A DNA stretch of 64,000 nucleotides from Paludibaculum fermentans (GCF_015277775.1 NZ_CP063849.1:3038001-3102000); one strand, 5' to 3'; counted from the stretch's first letter, positions 44,176 to 53,173 are shown. Notes: generated from the letters alone by a model not told the origin. Numbers and translations: made by a program.

Positions 44176-44778
44176 CTAGTACAGCGATCCCTGGTCCTCA
44201 ACCGCCAGGGACTCCAGAAACACCTCAATCGTCCGCACCTTGCCCTCGGCCAATCGCTTCGACCGCTCCAGCCGCAGCTTCGAGGGCAGCGTCTTCACCG
44301 CCTTCTCCAGCACCGCCCGGACGCTCGTAAAGGTCGAATACCGGGTGTCCCGTCCGACCTTGGCGGCAGCCCGCAGAATCCCAATCGAACCCAACTGTTC
44401 CAGAATATCGGCGTCCCGCACGATCACCGCCTCCAGCGAAACCGGCTCGTCCATCGGCTGGTGCGTCCGGATCACCTCGAGCACGGCCGGAATCTTGGCC
44501 GCCTCGAAGCCCGCCGCGCTGAGAATCCCCGGCACCCGCTCCACCGTATACGCCACATGATCCCATTGCGCCAACGCGGCGGGATCTTCCGGCCTGTGAC
44601 CCACGAACACCCCAAGATCATGCAGCCAGGCGGCCGCATAGACAACATCGTCATCAAAAGCCAAACCGCGGCCCACCTCGCAGGCGAGGCTGTAGAGCCG
44701 CGGTTGATGGCCGTATTTGTCTTCCGGACGGGCTTCCCGCCGGATGTATTCAACTAGTTCTTCACGATAGGACGGCAA
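44176..44778 (-). CDS. HD-domain phosphohydrolase
   Basis: Protein of 200 residues with an HD metal-dependent phosphohydrolase fold. The motif AAWLHDLGVFVG gives the His-Asp pair, an upstream His lies in YGHQPRLYSLA, and VIVRDADILEQLGSIG supplies the last aspartate. The layout matches small HD proteins of unknown nucleotide or cyclic-nucleotide substrate. It starts 9 bases after the OmpA-type gene and is co-transcribed with it, although a functional link is not evident. Confidence 0.85.
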   Translation of the reverse strand: MPSYREELVEYIRREARPEDKYGHQPRLYSLACEVGRGLAFDDDVVYAAAWLHDLGVFVGHRPEDPAALAQWDHVAYTVERVPGILSAAGFEAAKIPAVLEVIRTHQPMDEPVSLEAVIVRDADILEQLGSIGILRAAAKVGRDTRYSTFTSVRAVLEKAVKTLPSKLRLERSKRLAEGKVRTIEVFLESLAVEDQGSLY

Positions 44779-44787
44779 GACCCCAGC

Positions 44788-46437
44788 TTACCTGCTGCCG
44801 ATCTTCGTTCCAATCACTTCACCCGACACGATGATCTCCACCCGCCGGTTCTTCTGCCGGCCGGCCGCCGTATCGTTCGGAGCCACAGGCATGCTGAACC
44901 CCTTGCCCGTCGACGTCACGTTCGCATCCGGTATGCCCTGCGAAACCAGGTAATCGCGCACCGTCTGCGCCCGCTGCTCGGAGAGCTTCTGGTTGAACTG
45001 CTCGCCGCCGACGTTGTCCGTATGGCCTTCCGACTCCAACTTCAGGCCCGGATACGCCAGCACGATGCCCGACAGCCGCGCCAGCTTCTCGCGCGCCAGC
45101 GGACGGATCGTGTACTTGCCCGTGTCGAACAACACGTCGCCTAGATTCACCACCAGGCCGCGGTCGGAGTCCTTCGTCTCCAGAATCTGGTTGAACTGCT
45201 GCAGCAGCTTGGCCCGCAACTCAGCCTTCTCCCGTTCCGCCTGCTCGGCCGCCTTCTGGGCCTTCTCCTGCTCAGCCAGCGCGGCCGCCTGGGCCGCCTG
45301 GGCCTGCGCCTGCGCGGCCTCCGCCGCTGCCTTGGCCTGCTCGGCCTTGGCCCGGTCGGAATCCGACTGCCGCTGGGCCGCTTCCGCCGCCAACCTGGCC
45401 GCCTCCGCCTCAGCCCGCCGCGCTGCTTCCCTGGTCGCGGCCAATTCGGCTTCCATCCGCTGTTTGTCGGCCAGCGCCCGTCGCGCCTCTTCCGCCTGGC
45501 GAGCCGTCTCGGCCTGCATCTTCTGCCGCTCCTGCTCATCGGCCCGCGCCTTGGCCTCGGACTCCCGCTTGGCCGCGGCCGACCGCTCGTTCGCCAGCGC
45601 CTCTTCCTGCTGCCGCTTGATCGCCAACTCCCGGGCATCTTCCGCAAACTGCACGGCTTGCCGGGCCGAAGTGGCGATGTCGCCGCGACTCAGTTTGCGC
45701 TGCACGGCGTTGTCCGCCATCTGCAGTGCGCCCTTCGCCTTGGAGTAGACATCCGCCGCGTACTTGTCCGCCCCGAACTCCTGCGCGATGAACAGCGCAT
45801 TCCGGGCTTCGTACAGCTCCAACGGATAGGTCTTGGTGTCCACACTCAGCGCCAGCGGATTCGGCAGCCGCGAGTACTGCCCCTTCTGCAGCAACTCGTA
45901 CTTGGTGTCGACGATGAAGACCTGGCCCTTGGTGTCCTTCCGTAGCTCGTTTTCCAGCACAATCAAGTCGCTCGGCTGGCGGACGGCAAAGTACGGTTCC
46001 GCCGTCACAATCAGTGCGAACACCTGCAAATCCGTGGAAACAGAGAGCTTGCCCTTGCCCTTATCCAGCAGCACCTCACCCAGGTTCGCGGCCCGGCCTT
46101 CCGGCGAGATAGACCACAGCACATAGGTTAGATACTCCGACCCAAACTTCGAGGGCGGCTCCAGGTTCTCCACGTTCGCATCGATGTCGATGCGGCTCTG
46201 CTTACTCTCGACCTTCGCCTTGCCGGATGCGCCCTGCATAATCGCGGTGCCCGTCAGGTCCACCCGCGTCGCCCCGCCAAGGACTTTGTAATTGATTGCC
46301 TTTGTGTTCTTGGAGACGACTGAGACCTTGAATACCGGTTCAGACCCCGCCTCCTGGGCCCACACCGGCGAAATCGCCGCGTTAAATGACAGCAGGACGA
46401 TCCCCGCTAAGAACGAAGAGTATCCGCCTCTGACCAT
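44788..46437 (-). CDS. OmpA-family protein with alanine-rich coiled coil
   Basis: Envelope protein of 549 residues. A signal peptide ends near SPVWAQ. About residues 30-240 form an unknown exported domain. From about 250 to 415 there is a long Ala/Glu/Arg/Lys helix predicted to be coiled coil. The C-terminal OmpA domain (about 425-540) has SEGHTDNVGG, KLSEQRAQTVRDYLVSQGIP, and RQKNRRVEIIV, the peptidoglycan-binding residues Asp and Arg being in place. It would tether outer membrane and murein across the periplasm. No clear ribosome site is seen. The HD gene follows. Confidence 0.9.
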   Translation of the reverse strand: MVRGGYSSFLAGIVLLSFNAAISPVWAQEAGSEPVFKVSVVSKNTKAINYKVLGGATRVDLTGTAIMQGASGKAKVESKQSRIDIDANVENLEPPSKFGSEYLTYVLWSISPEGRAANLGEVLLDKGKGKLSVSTDLQVFALIVTAEPYFAVRQPSDLIVLENELRKDTKGQVFIVDTKYELLQKGQYSRLPNPLALSVDTKTYPLELYEARNALFIAQEFGADKYAADVYSKAKGALQMADNAVQRKLSRGDIATSARQAVQFAEDARELAIKRQQEEALANERSAAAKRESEAKARADEQERQKMQAETARQAEEARRALADKQRMEAELAATREAARRAEAEAARLAAEAAQRQSDSDRAKAEQAKAAAEAAQAQAQAAQAAALAEQEKAQKAAEQAEREKAELRAKLLQQFNQILETKDSDRGLVVNLGDVLFDTGKYTIRPLAREKLARLSGIVLAYPGLKLESEGHTDNVGGEQFNQKLSEQRAQTVRDYLVSQGIPDANVTSTGKGFSMPVAPNDTAAGRQKNRRVEIIVSGEVIGTKIGSR

Positions 46438-46516
46438 GCCCGCATGTTAGCAATTTTTAACGCCCCAGGAATAGAGCGGCCGGCTCCCCCGGGGCATTCC
46501 AATGGAGGCAAAAGCG

Positions 46517-46547
46517 AAGGGGCAGCGCCACTGCCTGCGCTGCCCTT
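46517..46547 (-). terminator. Terminator after the Ala/Pro-rich secreted protein gene
   Basis: Arms AAGGGGCAGCG (46517-46527) and CGCTGCCCTT (46538-46547) pair with one bulge around a 10-base loop. On the minus strand the stem is followed by CGCTTTT, a short U-run. It lies 32 bases past the stop of the minus-strand gene. Confidence 0.5.
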
Positions 46548-46578
46548 GGGTTCCAACCGCTGGAGTTCCGATTCCGGC

Positions 46579-47988
46579 TTAGTTCTTGGTGCCGCCGGTC
46601 ATATACGTGATCTCTTTCGGCCCGTCTTCCATGCCGCTGATGCGGATCGTCCGCTTCTGCGGAACAGCCGGCACCGCCGGAACGGCCATCGTCATCGGCG
46701 CCATGGCCGCGCTCTCGGGCAGGCCCTTCACCGCCGGACGCAATCCGGGCGGCATCTGCCCGCTCGGCTGCATGCCCAGGAACGACTCGAGGGTCCGTTT
46801 CCCGGTCCCCGTCGTCGACGCGCGCATCTGCACCATGCCCCGTTCCAGTTGGGCCAGCGGGACATCCAGTTGGATGTGGACTTTCGTCCCTTCGCTCTTC
46901 ACCATCAGGCTGCGCGCCACGCTGGCCAGGTCCGGCGAATCTTTCGATTGCTGGCTGGCCATCGAAGCGATCAACTGCGTCATCGTCGCCAGGCTCTTGG
47001 CCGATTCTTCATTCTTCGTGACAAGATTCGCCCGGATGCCCAGGCCCTTCTGCAGGGCAATGCCGAAATCCATCGACTCCACGTCGTCCCACTGCTTCAT
47101 GCCCGGCATCGAGCCGCCCGCCGCCACCGACGGGGATACGGCCGAGACCAGCCAGATCTCGCACTGCGCCGACAGGGCCGTCGCCCGCTCCAGCAGTTCC
47201 ACGTTCCGCGTTCCGGAACCAGCTTCCAACACCCGGCCCAGGGAGTCCCGGTCGCCAATCAGTACCAGGTGATCGTTCACCAGGGCCGCCAGCATCTCCG
47301 GCTCCTTGCTGGTCGGCGGGACCAGCAGGTCCGCCCCCTTGAAGCGCTCCAGCGCCGTGCCCGCAGGCATCATTTTCTTCAGTTGCGCCCGGTCCACGCG
47401 GCCTTCCAGGGCCACCACAACCGGTGGCTGGCCGGACTCGGAAGCCGCTTGTCCGTTCGTTGAGATCAGGATCCGGTCGACATTGTCCAGCAAAGCCATC
47501 GCCTGGCCTGCGCCCTGCAACTGCCCTGCCTGCGCCGCGAACTGGCGCGCGAACATGCGGCCCGTCGGTGACGATTTGGCTTTCTGCCAGTCCATCCCGG
47601 CCAACATATTGGTGGCGGGATGCACATACAGCCACAGGTTCAAATCAGCAACCTTGGCGGCCGGTGTCAGCGGCACGGACGCCTGGGGCTTGGCCATCGG
47701 AGCAACCGGTTTCGGGGTAACCGCCGCAGTCTTCACCGGGGCGGCCGGCGTCACGGGAGCCTTTGCGGGAACCGCCGCCGGTTTCGCGGTAACAGCCGTG
47801 GATTTGACGGCAGCGGCAGGAGCCGTGGCTGCTGGTTTTGCCGCGGTCGCGGCAGGTTTCACCGGCGTAGCCGGAGTCTTTGATTCAGCCGCCGGTGTCT
47901 TGGGCACATCGGCTGCCTCCACCGGGACACAGCAGACCAGCAATGCCAGCAGACTGCCGGCGCCAATGACGATCGTGGAAACGCGCAT
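46579..47988 (-). CDS. Secreted protein with Ala/Pro/Lys-rich stalk, unknown function
   Basis: Exported protein of 469 residues from the ATG at 47988; the open frame extends 26 codons further but the signal peptide (VSTIVIGAGSLLALLVCC) begins here. A stalk of about 85 residues rich in Ala, Pro, Thr, Val and Lys (repeats like PAAVPAKAP) follows, as in TonB-like periplasm-spanning linkers. The globular part, about 115-440, has VVVALEGRVDRAQLKKMMPA and LVNDHLVLIGDRDSLGRVLE, which resemble segments of the protein at 48966-49874. I do not recognise the family. Confidence 0.6.
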   Translation of the reverse strand: MRVSTIVIGAGSLLALLVCCVPVEAADVPKTPAAESKTPATPVKPAATAAKPAATAPAAAVKSTAVTAKPAAVPAKAPVTPAAPVKTAAVTPKPVAPMAKPQASVPLTPAAKVADLNLWLYVHPATNMLAGMDWQKAKSSPTGRMFARQFAAQAGQLQGAGQAMALLDNVDRILISTNGQAASESGQPPVVVALEGRVDRAQLKKMMPAGTALERFKGADLLVPPTSKEPEMLAALVNDHLVLIGDRDSLGRVLEAGSGTRNVELLERATALSAQCEIWLVSAVSPSVAAGGSMPGMKQWDDVESMDFGIALQKGLGIRANLVTKNEESAKSLATMTQLIASMASQQSKDSPDLASVARSLMVKSEGTKVHIQLDVPLAQLERGMVQMRASTTGTGKRTLESFLGMQPSGQMPPGLRPAVKGLPESAAMAPMTMAVPAVPAVPQKRTIRISGMEDGPKEITYMTGGTKN

Positions 47989-48058
47989 ATAGGATCCCAG
48001 GAAACTATCGGCCGAAACTTTGCATCCAATTAGAGTCCGCCCGAGCTTTACAGCGCTC

Positions 48059-48088
48059 TTGCCCACAGAGGCGCACCCCGTTTATACT
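48059..48088 (+). promoter_or_regulatory. Candidate sigma70-type promoter
   Basis: TTGCCC (48059-48064) and TATACT (48083-48088) are spaced by 18 bases, about 20 bases before the start of the small HTH-like gene. Confidence 0.45.
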
Positions 48089-48107
48089 CGGGTTTTCTTT
48101 GAGAGGG

Positions 48108-48416
48108 ATGAAACCAGCCGTGGAAAGTGCGCCGCTCCAACCTCCGGTGCTCCAGTGGTACGAGGACCTCGATCCGCTCGCCGTCCAGCGCGAAGCCGCG
48201 ATGTTCTACGGACTCTTTCTGCGCGGTCACTCTCCCGAGCAATTGCGGCGCGACATCGAAATCCCGAAATCCACCTTTGAGAAGTGGCTGTCCCACCCTC
48301 ACTATGACGGCGAATTCCGCGAAAACATCAAGCGGGTGTACCACTTCCGGCGGCAGGTCCTGGCTGTGTTCGACGAACTCGTGGATCAGGAACGGCTCAA
48401 GGCGCGACTGCAGTAA
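48108..48416 (+). CDS. Small helical protein, possible HTH
   Basis: Protein of about 102 residues that I cannot assign to a named family. The middle (GHSPEQLRRDIEIPKSTFEKW) reads like a helix-turn-helix of the terminase or transposase-helper type, followed by a basic C-terminal helix. The start is uncertain: the ATG at 48108 directly abuts GAGAGGG, and a GTG at 48120 would have better spacing. A promoter-like pair lies just upstream. The next gene, a TlpA-like thioredoxin, begins 11 bases after the stop, so the two are probably co-transcribed. Confidence 0.6.
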   Translation: MKPAVESAPLQPPVLQWYEDLDPLAVQREAAMFYGLFLRGHSPEQLRRDIEIPKSTFEKWLSHPHYDGEFRENIKRVYHFRRQVLAVFDELVDQERLKARLQ

Positions 48417-48427
48417 AGGACGCCCTG

Positions 48428-48961
48428 GTGACTCAGCTTGAACCGCAACCCATTTCCCCCAGATTCTGGGCGGCCGCCATTATCATCCCCTCCATCGTGG
48501 TAATAGGGCTCATCTGGGCGCTCATGAACCCCCAGAGCCTGATGTTCCTGAATTCCAAGGAACCCATCGAGATCAGCTTTCAGGTGCCAGGGGAGCCCGT
48601 CACCCGCTCGCTCTCTCAATTCAGGGGCCGTGTCCTGGCCGTTACCATTTGGTCTCCGGATTGTACGGAATGCCTGTCCCAGATCGGCGTTCTCAACGAG
48701 TTAGCCACCCGTTTCGGCCGCGACGGCATGATGAGCATTGCCGTCACGCCCGCCGATGCCGCCGCCATCCGGCGCTTCGCCTCGCTGCAGAGCATGAACG
48801 TCATGCCGGGCCAACTGGAACGCGGACAGGCGGATGTCCTCCCCGCCGATCGCCCTTACACCTATCTGGTTGACCGGGAAGGTTTTGCCCGTCTCAAATT
48901 CAAGGGGTTCCGCGAAGCGTCCAAGCTGGAAGGCACCGTCCAGAAATTGCTGGAACAGTAG
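48428..48961 (+). CDS. Membrane-anchored TlpA/ResA-like thioredoxin-fold protein
   Basis: Protein of 177 residues from a GTG with AAAGGA 7 bases upstream. One N-terminal membrane helix (about 13-33, WAAAIIIPSIVVIGLIWALM) should anchor it facing outwards. The thioredoxin-like domain has WSPDCTEC with Cys79 and Cys82, then the strand-helix pattern DGMMSIAVTPADAAAIRRFA and YTYLVDREGFARLKFKG. Such proteins reduce or oxidise exported thiols, for example in cytochrome c maturation. The partner is unknown. It is 3' to the small HTH-like gene. Confidence 0.85.
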   Translation: MTQLEPQPISPRFWAAAIIIPSIVVIGLIWALMNPQSLMFLNSKEPIEISFQVPGEPVTRSLSQFRGRVLAVTIWSPDCTECLSQIGVLNELATRFGRDGMMSIAVTPADAAAIRRFASLQSMNVMPGQLERGQADVLPADRPYTYLVDREGFARLKFKGFREASKLEGTVQKLLEQ

Positions 48962-48965
48962 CCGG

Positions 48966-49874
48966 CTACTTGCCCAGCATCGAGGTCAGCAGGATCTTCG
49001 ACAAAGGCCACTTGCCCCGCACCGTCAGCCCGTCCGCGGCGAACTCACCGCCGGCCAGCAGGCCGCTCAGGTCCGCCGGATTGGGCTTCTGATTCTCGCG
49101 CGCCAGCAACTTCCGGAACATGTCGGTCATCTGCATGAGCCGCCCCGCGATCTCCTTCGCCTTGGCCGGTTCCGGGCAGGTAGCCTTCATTTCCAACGCG
49201 AAACCCACCCCGTCCACGCCAGCGGTCAGCACAGCCCGGTCCGCTCCATCCAGGCTCGACAGCAGGGCGCTCAAACCCGGAGGCAGGCCCGGCCCCCCGT
49301 GCAATTGCGAGCCCGGCACCTCCAGCCACACGGGCGATTCAGGCAGCGGCCGCGAGACACTGCGAGGCGCCGGATTGATCAGCGCCACGGCCAGCGGATC
49401 CTGCGCCACGGCCAGGGCCAACATCTGCCGTTTCATGGGGATCCAGGAGATCTGCCGTTCCGGGGCGGAGCCCTGTATGGTACACACATCCGGCGTACAC
49501 CGCCCGCCGTTCGCCTTTGCATAAGCAGCCAACCGGGCAGCGTCAAACCGGCCCTTCAGCACCAGCAGCGTATCGGTGCTGCGCACCCGCATGGCCACGG
49601 CATCCAGGTCGCGCCGGTAGTCGAAGCCGCTTGCTTCCACGAACTTGCGGTACTCCGGCTCCTCCACGCCGGCCTTGCCGGCCAGCATTTCCAGCAGACC
49701 CGTCGCCCGCAGCGCAGCCACATCCACATAAAGGGTCGGCGCTTCCCCGTCTGGAAACAGCCCGATGAGGTCCGTCGCGGTGGCCGGCCGCAACAGCATC
49801 CACCAGCCGGCGAGACACGCAATCGCAAGAAGGGCGCCGAGCGAGGCCCAGCGCCCAGGTGTGAGTTTCAGCAC
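48966..49874 (-). CDS. Membrane-anchored exported protein, unknown function
   Basis: Protein of 302 residues with one N-terminal hydrophobic segment (SLGALLAIACLAGWWMLL) acting as anchor or uncleaved signal. The outside part starts FPDGEAPTLYVDVAALRATG and includes LLVLKGRFDAARLAAYAKA. This pattern of a value-like strand, then RFD/RVD plus a helix, is shared with the protein at 46579-47988, so the two may be distant relatives. The family is not recognised. It converges with the TlpA-like gene, 4 bases apart. Confidence 0.6.
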   Translation of the reverse strand: MLKLTPGRWASLGALLAIACLAGWWMLLRPATATDLIGLFPDGEAPTLYVDVAALRATGLLEMLAGKAGVEEPEYRKFVEASGFDYRRDLDAVAMRVRSTDTLLVLKGRFDAARLAAYAKANGGRCTPDVCTIQGSAPERQISWIPMKRQMLALAVAQDPLAVALINPAPRSVSRPLPESPVWLEVPGSQLHGGPGLPPGLSALLSSLDGADRAVLTAGVDGVGFALEMKATCPEPAKAKEIAGRLMQMTDMFRKLLARENQKPNPADLSGLLAGGEFAADGLTVRGKWPLSKILLTSMLGK

Positions 49875-49900
49875 TCCTTGCAGGTTACACTGCCGTACGG

Positions 49901-50938
49901 CTAGACTGCCACCGTCGACATCCGCTCAGCCTTCCACAACTCGATGTAAGGTTGCAGGCTCTTCATCATGTCCAGCCACTGTGCCGGCTCCAGCGATTGC
50001 GCGCCGTCGCTGATCGCCTTCTGCGGATTCGGGTGGATCTCGACGATCAGGCCGTCGGCCCCAATCGCCACGCCCGCGCGGGACAATGCCGGAACCAGGC
50101 TGCGTTTGCCGGTCGCATGACTCGGATCCAGGATCACCGGCAGGTGCGTCAGTTCCCGCAGCACGGCACAGGCGACGATGTCGCAGGTGTTGCGGGTGGC
50201 CGTCTCGAAGGTACGGATGCCGCGCTCGCACAGCATGACGTCGTTGTTGCCGTGCGCCACGATGTACTCCGCCGACATCAGTAGTTCCTTAATGGTCGAG
50301 CTCAAACCGCGCTTCAGCAGCACCGGCTTGCCGCACTTGCCCAAAGCCTTGAGCAGCGCGAAGTTCTGCATGTTGCGGGCGCCCACCTGCATCACATCGG
50401 CATAGGAGGCCACCAGCGAAACGTCGTTGTCCGACATCACTTCCGTGACGATCGCCAGACCGGTGTGCTCGCGCGCCTTGGCCAGCAGCTTCAAGCCCTC
50501 TTCTTCCATGCCCTGGAAGTCGTAAGGGGACGTACGCGGCTTAAAGGCGCCGCCGCGCAGGATCTTCGCTCCGCCTTTGGCCGCCAGTTCGGCCGACTCG
50601 AGAATCTGCTTCTCGCTCTCGACGGAGCACGGACCCGCCATCACCACAAACTCGGAGTTGCCCACATGGACATTGCCACCGACCGTGATGGTGGTCCGGC
50701 CGGGCTTGAACTCCCGCGAAACAAACTTGTAAGGCGCCGAGATGCGCACTGCCTTCTCGACACAATTCATCGCCTCCAGCGCCTCCAGACAGGCACTGGT
50801 GTCGCCCACCCCGATGGCACCGATCACGACACGCTCTTCACCCTCGATCGTGTGGATCTTGTACCCGAAGTCCTCGATGCGCTGGATGACCGAATCGATC
50901 TCCGCCCGGGCGGCGTTCTTGCGCATGGAAATAATCAT
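49901..50938 (-). CDS. aroF: 3-deoxy-7-phosphoheptulonate synthase (type I beta)
   Basis: First enzyme of the shikimate pathway, joining phosphoenolpyruvate and erythrose 4-phosphate. It has 345 residues. The first 70 form the ferredoxin-like regulatory domain of Thermotoga-type enzymes ([20 protein letters not shown]). The barrel shows [63 protein letters not shown] and [12 protein letters not shown], covering metal and PEP ligands. The start at 50938 is where the regulatory domain begins; the longer frame is not similar. Feedback by tyrosine or another aromatic is typical for this type. Confidence 0.95.
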   Translation of the reverse strand: MIISMRKNAARAEIDSVIQRIEDFGYKIHTIEGEERVVIGAIGVGDTSACLEALEAMNCVEKAVRISAPYKFVSREFKPGRTTITVGGNVHVGNSEFVVMAGPCSVESEKQILESAELAAKGGAKILRGGAFKPRTSPYDFQGMEEEGLKLLAKAREHTGLAIVTEVMSDNDVSLVASYADVMQVGARNMQNFALLKALGKCGKPVLLKRGLSSTIKELLMSAEYIVAHGNNDVMLCERGIRTFETATRNTCDIVACAVLRELTHLPVILDPSHATGKRSLVPALSRAGVAIGADGLIVEIHPNPQKAISDGAQSLEPAQWLDMMKSLQPYIELWKAERMSTVAV

Positions 50939-51009
50939 GGCTTCATCATACACCTCGGCGCTATGACAGGCAACTTCTCCAATCCAATAAAGTATTGTAT
51001 TTGTATCAC

Positions 51010-51038
51010 TTGAAAGCACCACTGATAAATGGTGTATG
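51010..51038 (+). promoter_or_regulatory. Candidate promoter of the NlpC/P60 operon with internal dyad
   Basis: TTGAAA (51010-51015) and TGTATG (51033-51038) are spaced by 17 bases, 25 bases before the GTG start. An inverted repeat CACCA/TGGTG (51017-51021, 51030-51034) lies between them and could be an operator. Confidence 0.35.
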
Positions 51039-51062
51039 CCTCTGTGGGAGTATACTGATCAG

Positions 51063-51923
51063 GTGGTTCGAACGCTTCTATCCCTCCTATTGACTGCGGG
51101 TTGTCTCATGGCGGAAACACGGGCGGTGATTGTCCAGCCGGTCCTTGATATGTACTCCAAGCCGTCGCTGGATGCCGACGTGGTGTCCCAGGCGCTCCAC
51201 GGCATGACGGTCCAGGTCACCGCCGAACAGGAGGGCTGGCTCAGCATCACCACCCCGGGCGACGACTATCCAGGCTGGATCGAGCGGGCTGGTGTCCGAA
51301 TCCTCAAGGACGGCGAGGCGTACCCCAATGGCCGCACGGTCACGGTCCAGGCGTTGCTGGCCCATGTCTACCGCGAAGCTTCGGTGACCAAACACCGGCC
51401 GCTGATCAGCCTGCCCTTCGAGACCAGGCTGGAGGTGGTGGCCGACCAGACCGCGCGCGGCGACCGCTGGCTGCAGGTCCGACTGCCGGATGGCCGCACC
51501 GGCTCCATCCAGAGCGGCGACGTCATTGAATCCCCCAAGACCCTGGAAGTCCCGGAGATCATCGAACTAGCCCACCGCTTCCTGGGCCGGCCCTATACGT
51601 GGGGCGGGCGCTCCGCCGCGGGCTACGACTGTTCGGGCTTCGTGCAGATGCTGGTGCGGCGCGGCGGCGTGGACCTGCCTCGCGACGCAAAGCCGCAGGC
51701 GCTGTGGGAGAAGGCCGCCACCATCGAGCGCAAGGACCTGCGCCCCGGGGATCTCGTCTACTTCGGACCGTCGGTGCAGAAGATCAACCATACCGGCTTC
51801 TATGTGGGCCATGGCGAGTTTATCCACTCCACCACCAACACGCAGCCGGTGATCCAGATCAGTAAGTTGGACGACCAGCCCTGGACGAAGCTGCTGGTTG
51901 CCTGCAGGAGGTGGAAGCAGTGA
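51063..51923 (+). CDS. Secreted NlpC/P60 peptidase with SH3-like domains
   Basis: Murein endopeptidase of about 286 residues, probably cleaving gamma-D-Glu to diamino acid bonds. The GTG at 51063 follows GGGAG and starts a short signal peptide (RTLLSLLLTAGCLMA). Two bacterial SH3-like modules span about 20-155 (YSKPSLDADVVSQALHGMTV, WLQVRLPDGRTGSIQSGDV). The NlpC/P60 core follows with the catalytic Cys in YDCSGFVQ and the His in NHTGFYVGHGEFIHS. Its stop overlaps the next start as GTGA. The pairing with an L-Ala-D/L-Glu epimerase points to use of murein peptides. Confidence 0.92.
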   Translation: MVRTLLSLLLTAGCLMAETRAVIVQPVLDMYSKPSLDADVVSQALHGMTVQVTAEQEGWLSITTPGDDYPGWIERAGVRILKDGEAYPNGRTVTVQALLAHVYREASVTKHRPLISLPFETRLEVVADQTARGDRWLQVRLPDGRTGSIQSGDVIESPKTLEVPEIIELAHRFLGRPYTWGGRSAAGYDCSGFVQMLVRRGGVDLPRDAKPQALWEKAATIERKDLRPGDLVYFGPSVQKINHTGFYVGHGEFIHSTTNTQPVIQISKLDDQPWTKLLVACRRWKQ

Positions 51924-53005
51924 AGCGCAGAACGTTCCTTGGCACCAGCGCCGCCATGGCCGCTCCGGTCCCCACGAAGAAGAACGGCCTCGTCCTCAAG
52001 ACGCGCCGGTTGAAGCTGAAGCACACATGGACCACGGTGATGTCCTCCAGCGACTACCGGGACACGTTCTACGTCGAGTTCACCAACGGCGGCGTGACGG
52101 GCATCGGCGAAGGCGCTCCCATCATCCGCTACAAGGAGAGTGCCGAGACCTGCACGGCAGCCTTGGAGGCGATCCGGCCGTGGCTCGAAAGCGCCGATCC
52201 GTGGGCGTTCGCGAAGTTCATGCAGGGCGCGTTCCAGAAGATCGAGGGCAACTGGGCCGGCAAGGCCGCGCTGGACATCGCGCTGCTCGACTGGGTGGGC
52301 AAGAAGCTGAACATCCCGCTGTGGCGGCACTTTGGGCTCGACCGCAACGATGCTCCGGTGACGACGTTCTCCATCGGCATCGACAAGGCGGAGGTCGTCC
52401 GGCAGAAGGTGCTGGAGGCCGAGGCGTTCCCGGTGCTCAAGGTGAAGGTCGGCCTGGCTAACGACGAGGAGATGATCGCCTCGGTGCGGGCCGCTACGAA
52501 GAAGCCCTTGCGCGTGGATGCCAACGAGGGCTTCAAGAGCAAGGAAGAGGCGGTGGAGAAGATCAACTGGCTGGAGAAGCAGGGCGTGGAGTTCATCGAG
52601 CAACCCCTGCCGGCGGCCAACCTGGAAGACATGAACTGGATCCGCAAGCGGGTCCACATGCCCATCATCGCCGACGAGGCGTGCCTGCACCCTTCGGACA
52701 TCCCGAAGCTGGCGCCCCACTTCGATGGAGTGAACATCAAGATCGACAAGTGCGGCGGCCTGCTGGAGGGCTGGCGAATGATCCAGTTGGCGCGGTCGCT
52801 GAACCTGAAGGTGATGCTGGGCTGCATGGTGAGTTCCTCGGTCGCCGTCACGGCGGCGGCGCAACTGTCTCCGCTGGTCGACTATGCGGATCTCGACGGC
52901 TTCCTGCTGATCTCGAACGACCCCTATGACGGTGTAAAGGTCGAGAAGGGCAAGCTCGTGCTGCCCACGGGTCCCGGTCTTGGGCTGAAGGCGCGGCCAG
53001 CATAG
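51920..53005 (+). CDS. L-Ala-D/L-Glu epimerase (dipeptide epimerase)
   Basis: Enolase-superfamily enzyme of 361 residues from the GTG at 51920, with AGGAGG 8 bases before it. The KxK pair is in LKVKVGL, the metal ligands in RVDANEGF, FIEQPL and ADEACL, and the opposite lysine in NIKIDKCGG. YADLDGFLLISNDPYDG carries the Asp-x-Asp stretch that binds the substrate amino group in dipeptide epimerases. The leader KRRTFLGTSAAMAAP is Tat-like, but short. It is translationally coupled to the NlpC/P60 gene, which fits epimerisation of L-Ala-D-Glu released from murein. Confidence 0.9.
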   Translation: MKRRTFLGTSAAMAAPVPTKKNGLVLKTRRLKLKHTWTTVMSSSDYRDTFYVEFTNGGVTGIGEGAPIIRYKESAETCTAALEAIRPWLESADPWAFAKFMQGAFQKIEGNWAGKAALDIALLDWVGKKLNIPLWRHFGLDRNDAPVTTFSIGIDKAEVVRQKVLEAEAFPVLKVKVGLANDEEMIASVRAATKKPLRVDANEGFKSKEEAVEKINWLEKQGVEFIEQPLPAANLEDMNWIRKRVHMPIIADEACLHPSDIPKLAPHFDGVNIKIDKCGGLLEGWRMIQLARSLNLKVMLGCMVSSSVAVTAAAQLSPLVDYADLDGFLLISNDPYDGVKVEKGKLVLPTGPGLGLKARPA

Positions 53006-53082
53006 CGCTCCGTATGGCTCCCGACCTCTCGCTGGCCGAGGCGCGGCGACTTCGCCAAGCCTCTGGCAGCAGCAGTGCAGAG

Positions 53083-53130
53083 GGGGACGTTCACCTCCGT
53101 CCACGGAGGGACGGAGGAATGAACGTCCCC
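53083..53130. repeat. Long REP-like hairpin
   Basis: Outer arms GGGGACGTTCA (53083-53093) and TGAACGTCCCC (53120-53130) and inner arms CCTCCGTCC (53094-53102) and GGACGGAGG (53109-53117) form a 20-bp stem with a 2-base bulge and a 6-base loop. It lies between convergent genes and may serve both as a repeat element and as a transcript-end structure. Confidence 0.6.
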
Positions 53131-53173
53131 ATGGGAGCGTCTTCCTCTGTTCGGCCGTAGCGCTATCCGTCGG

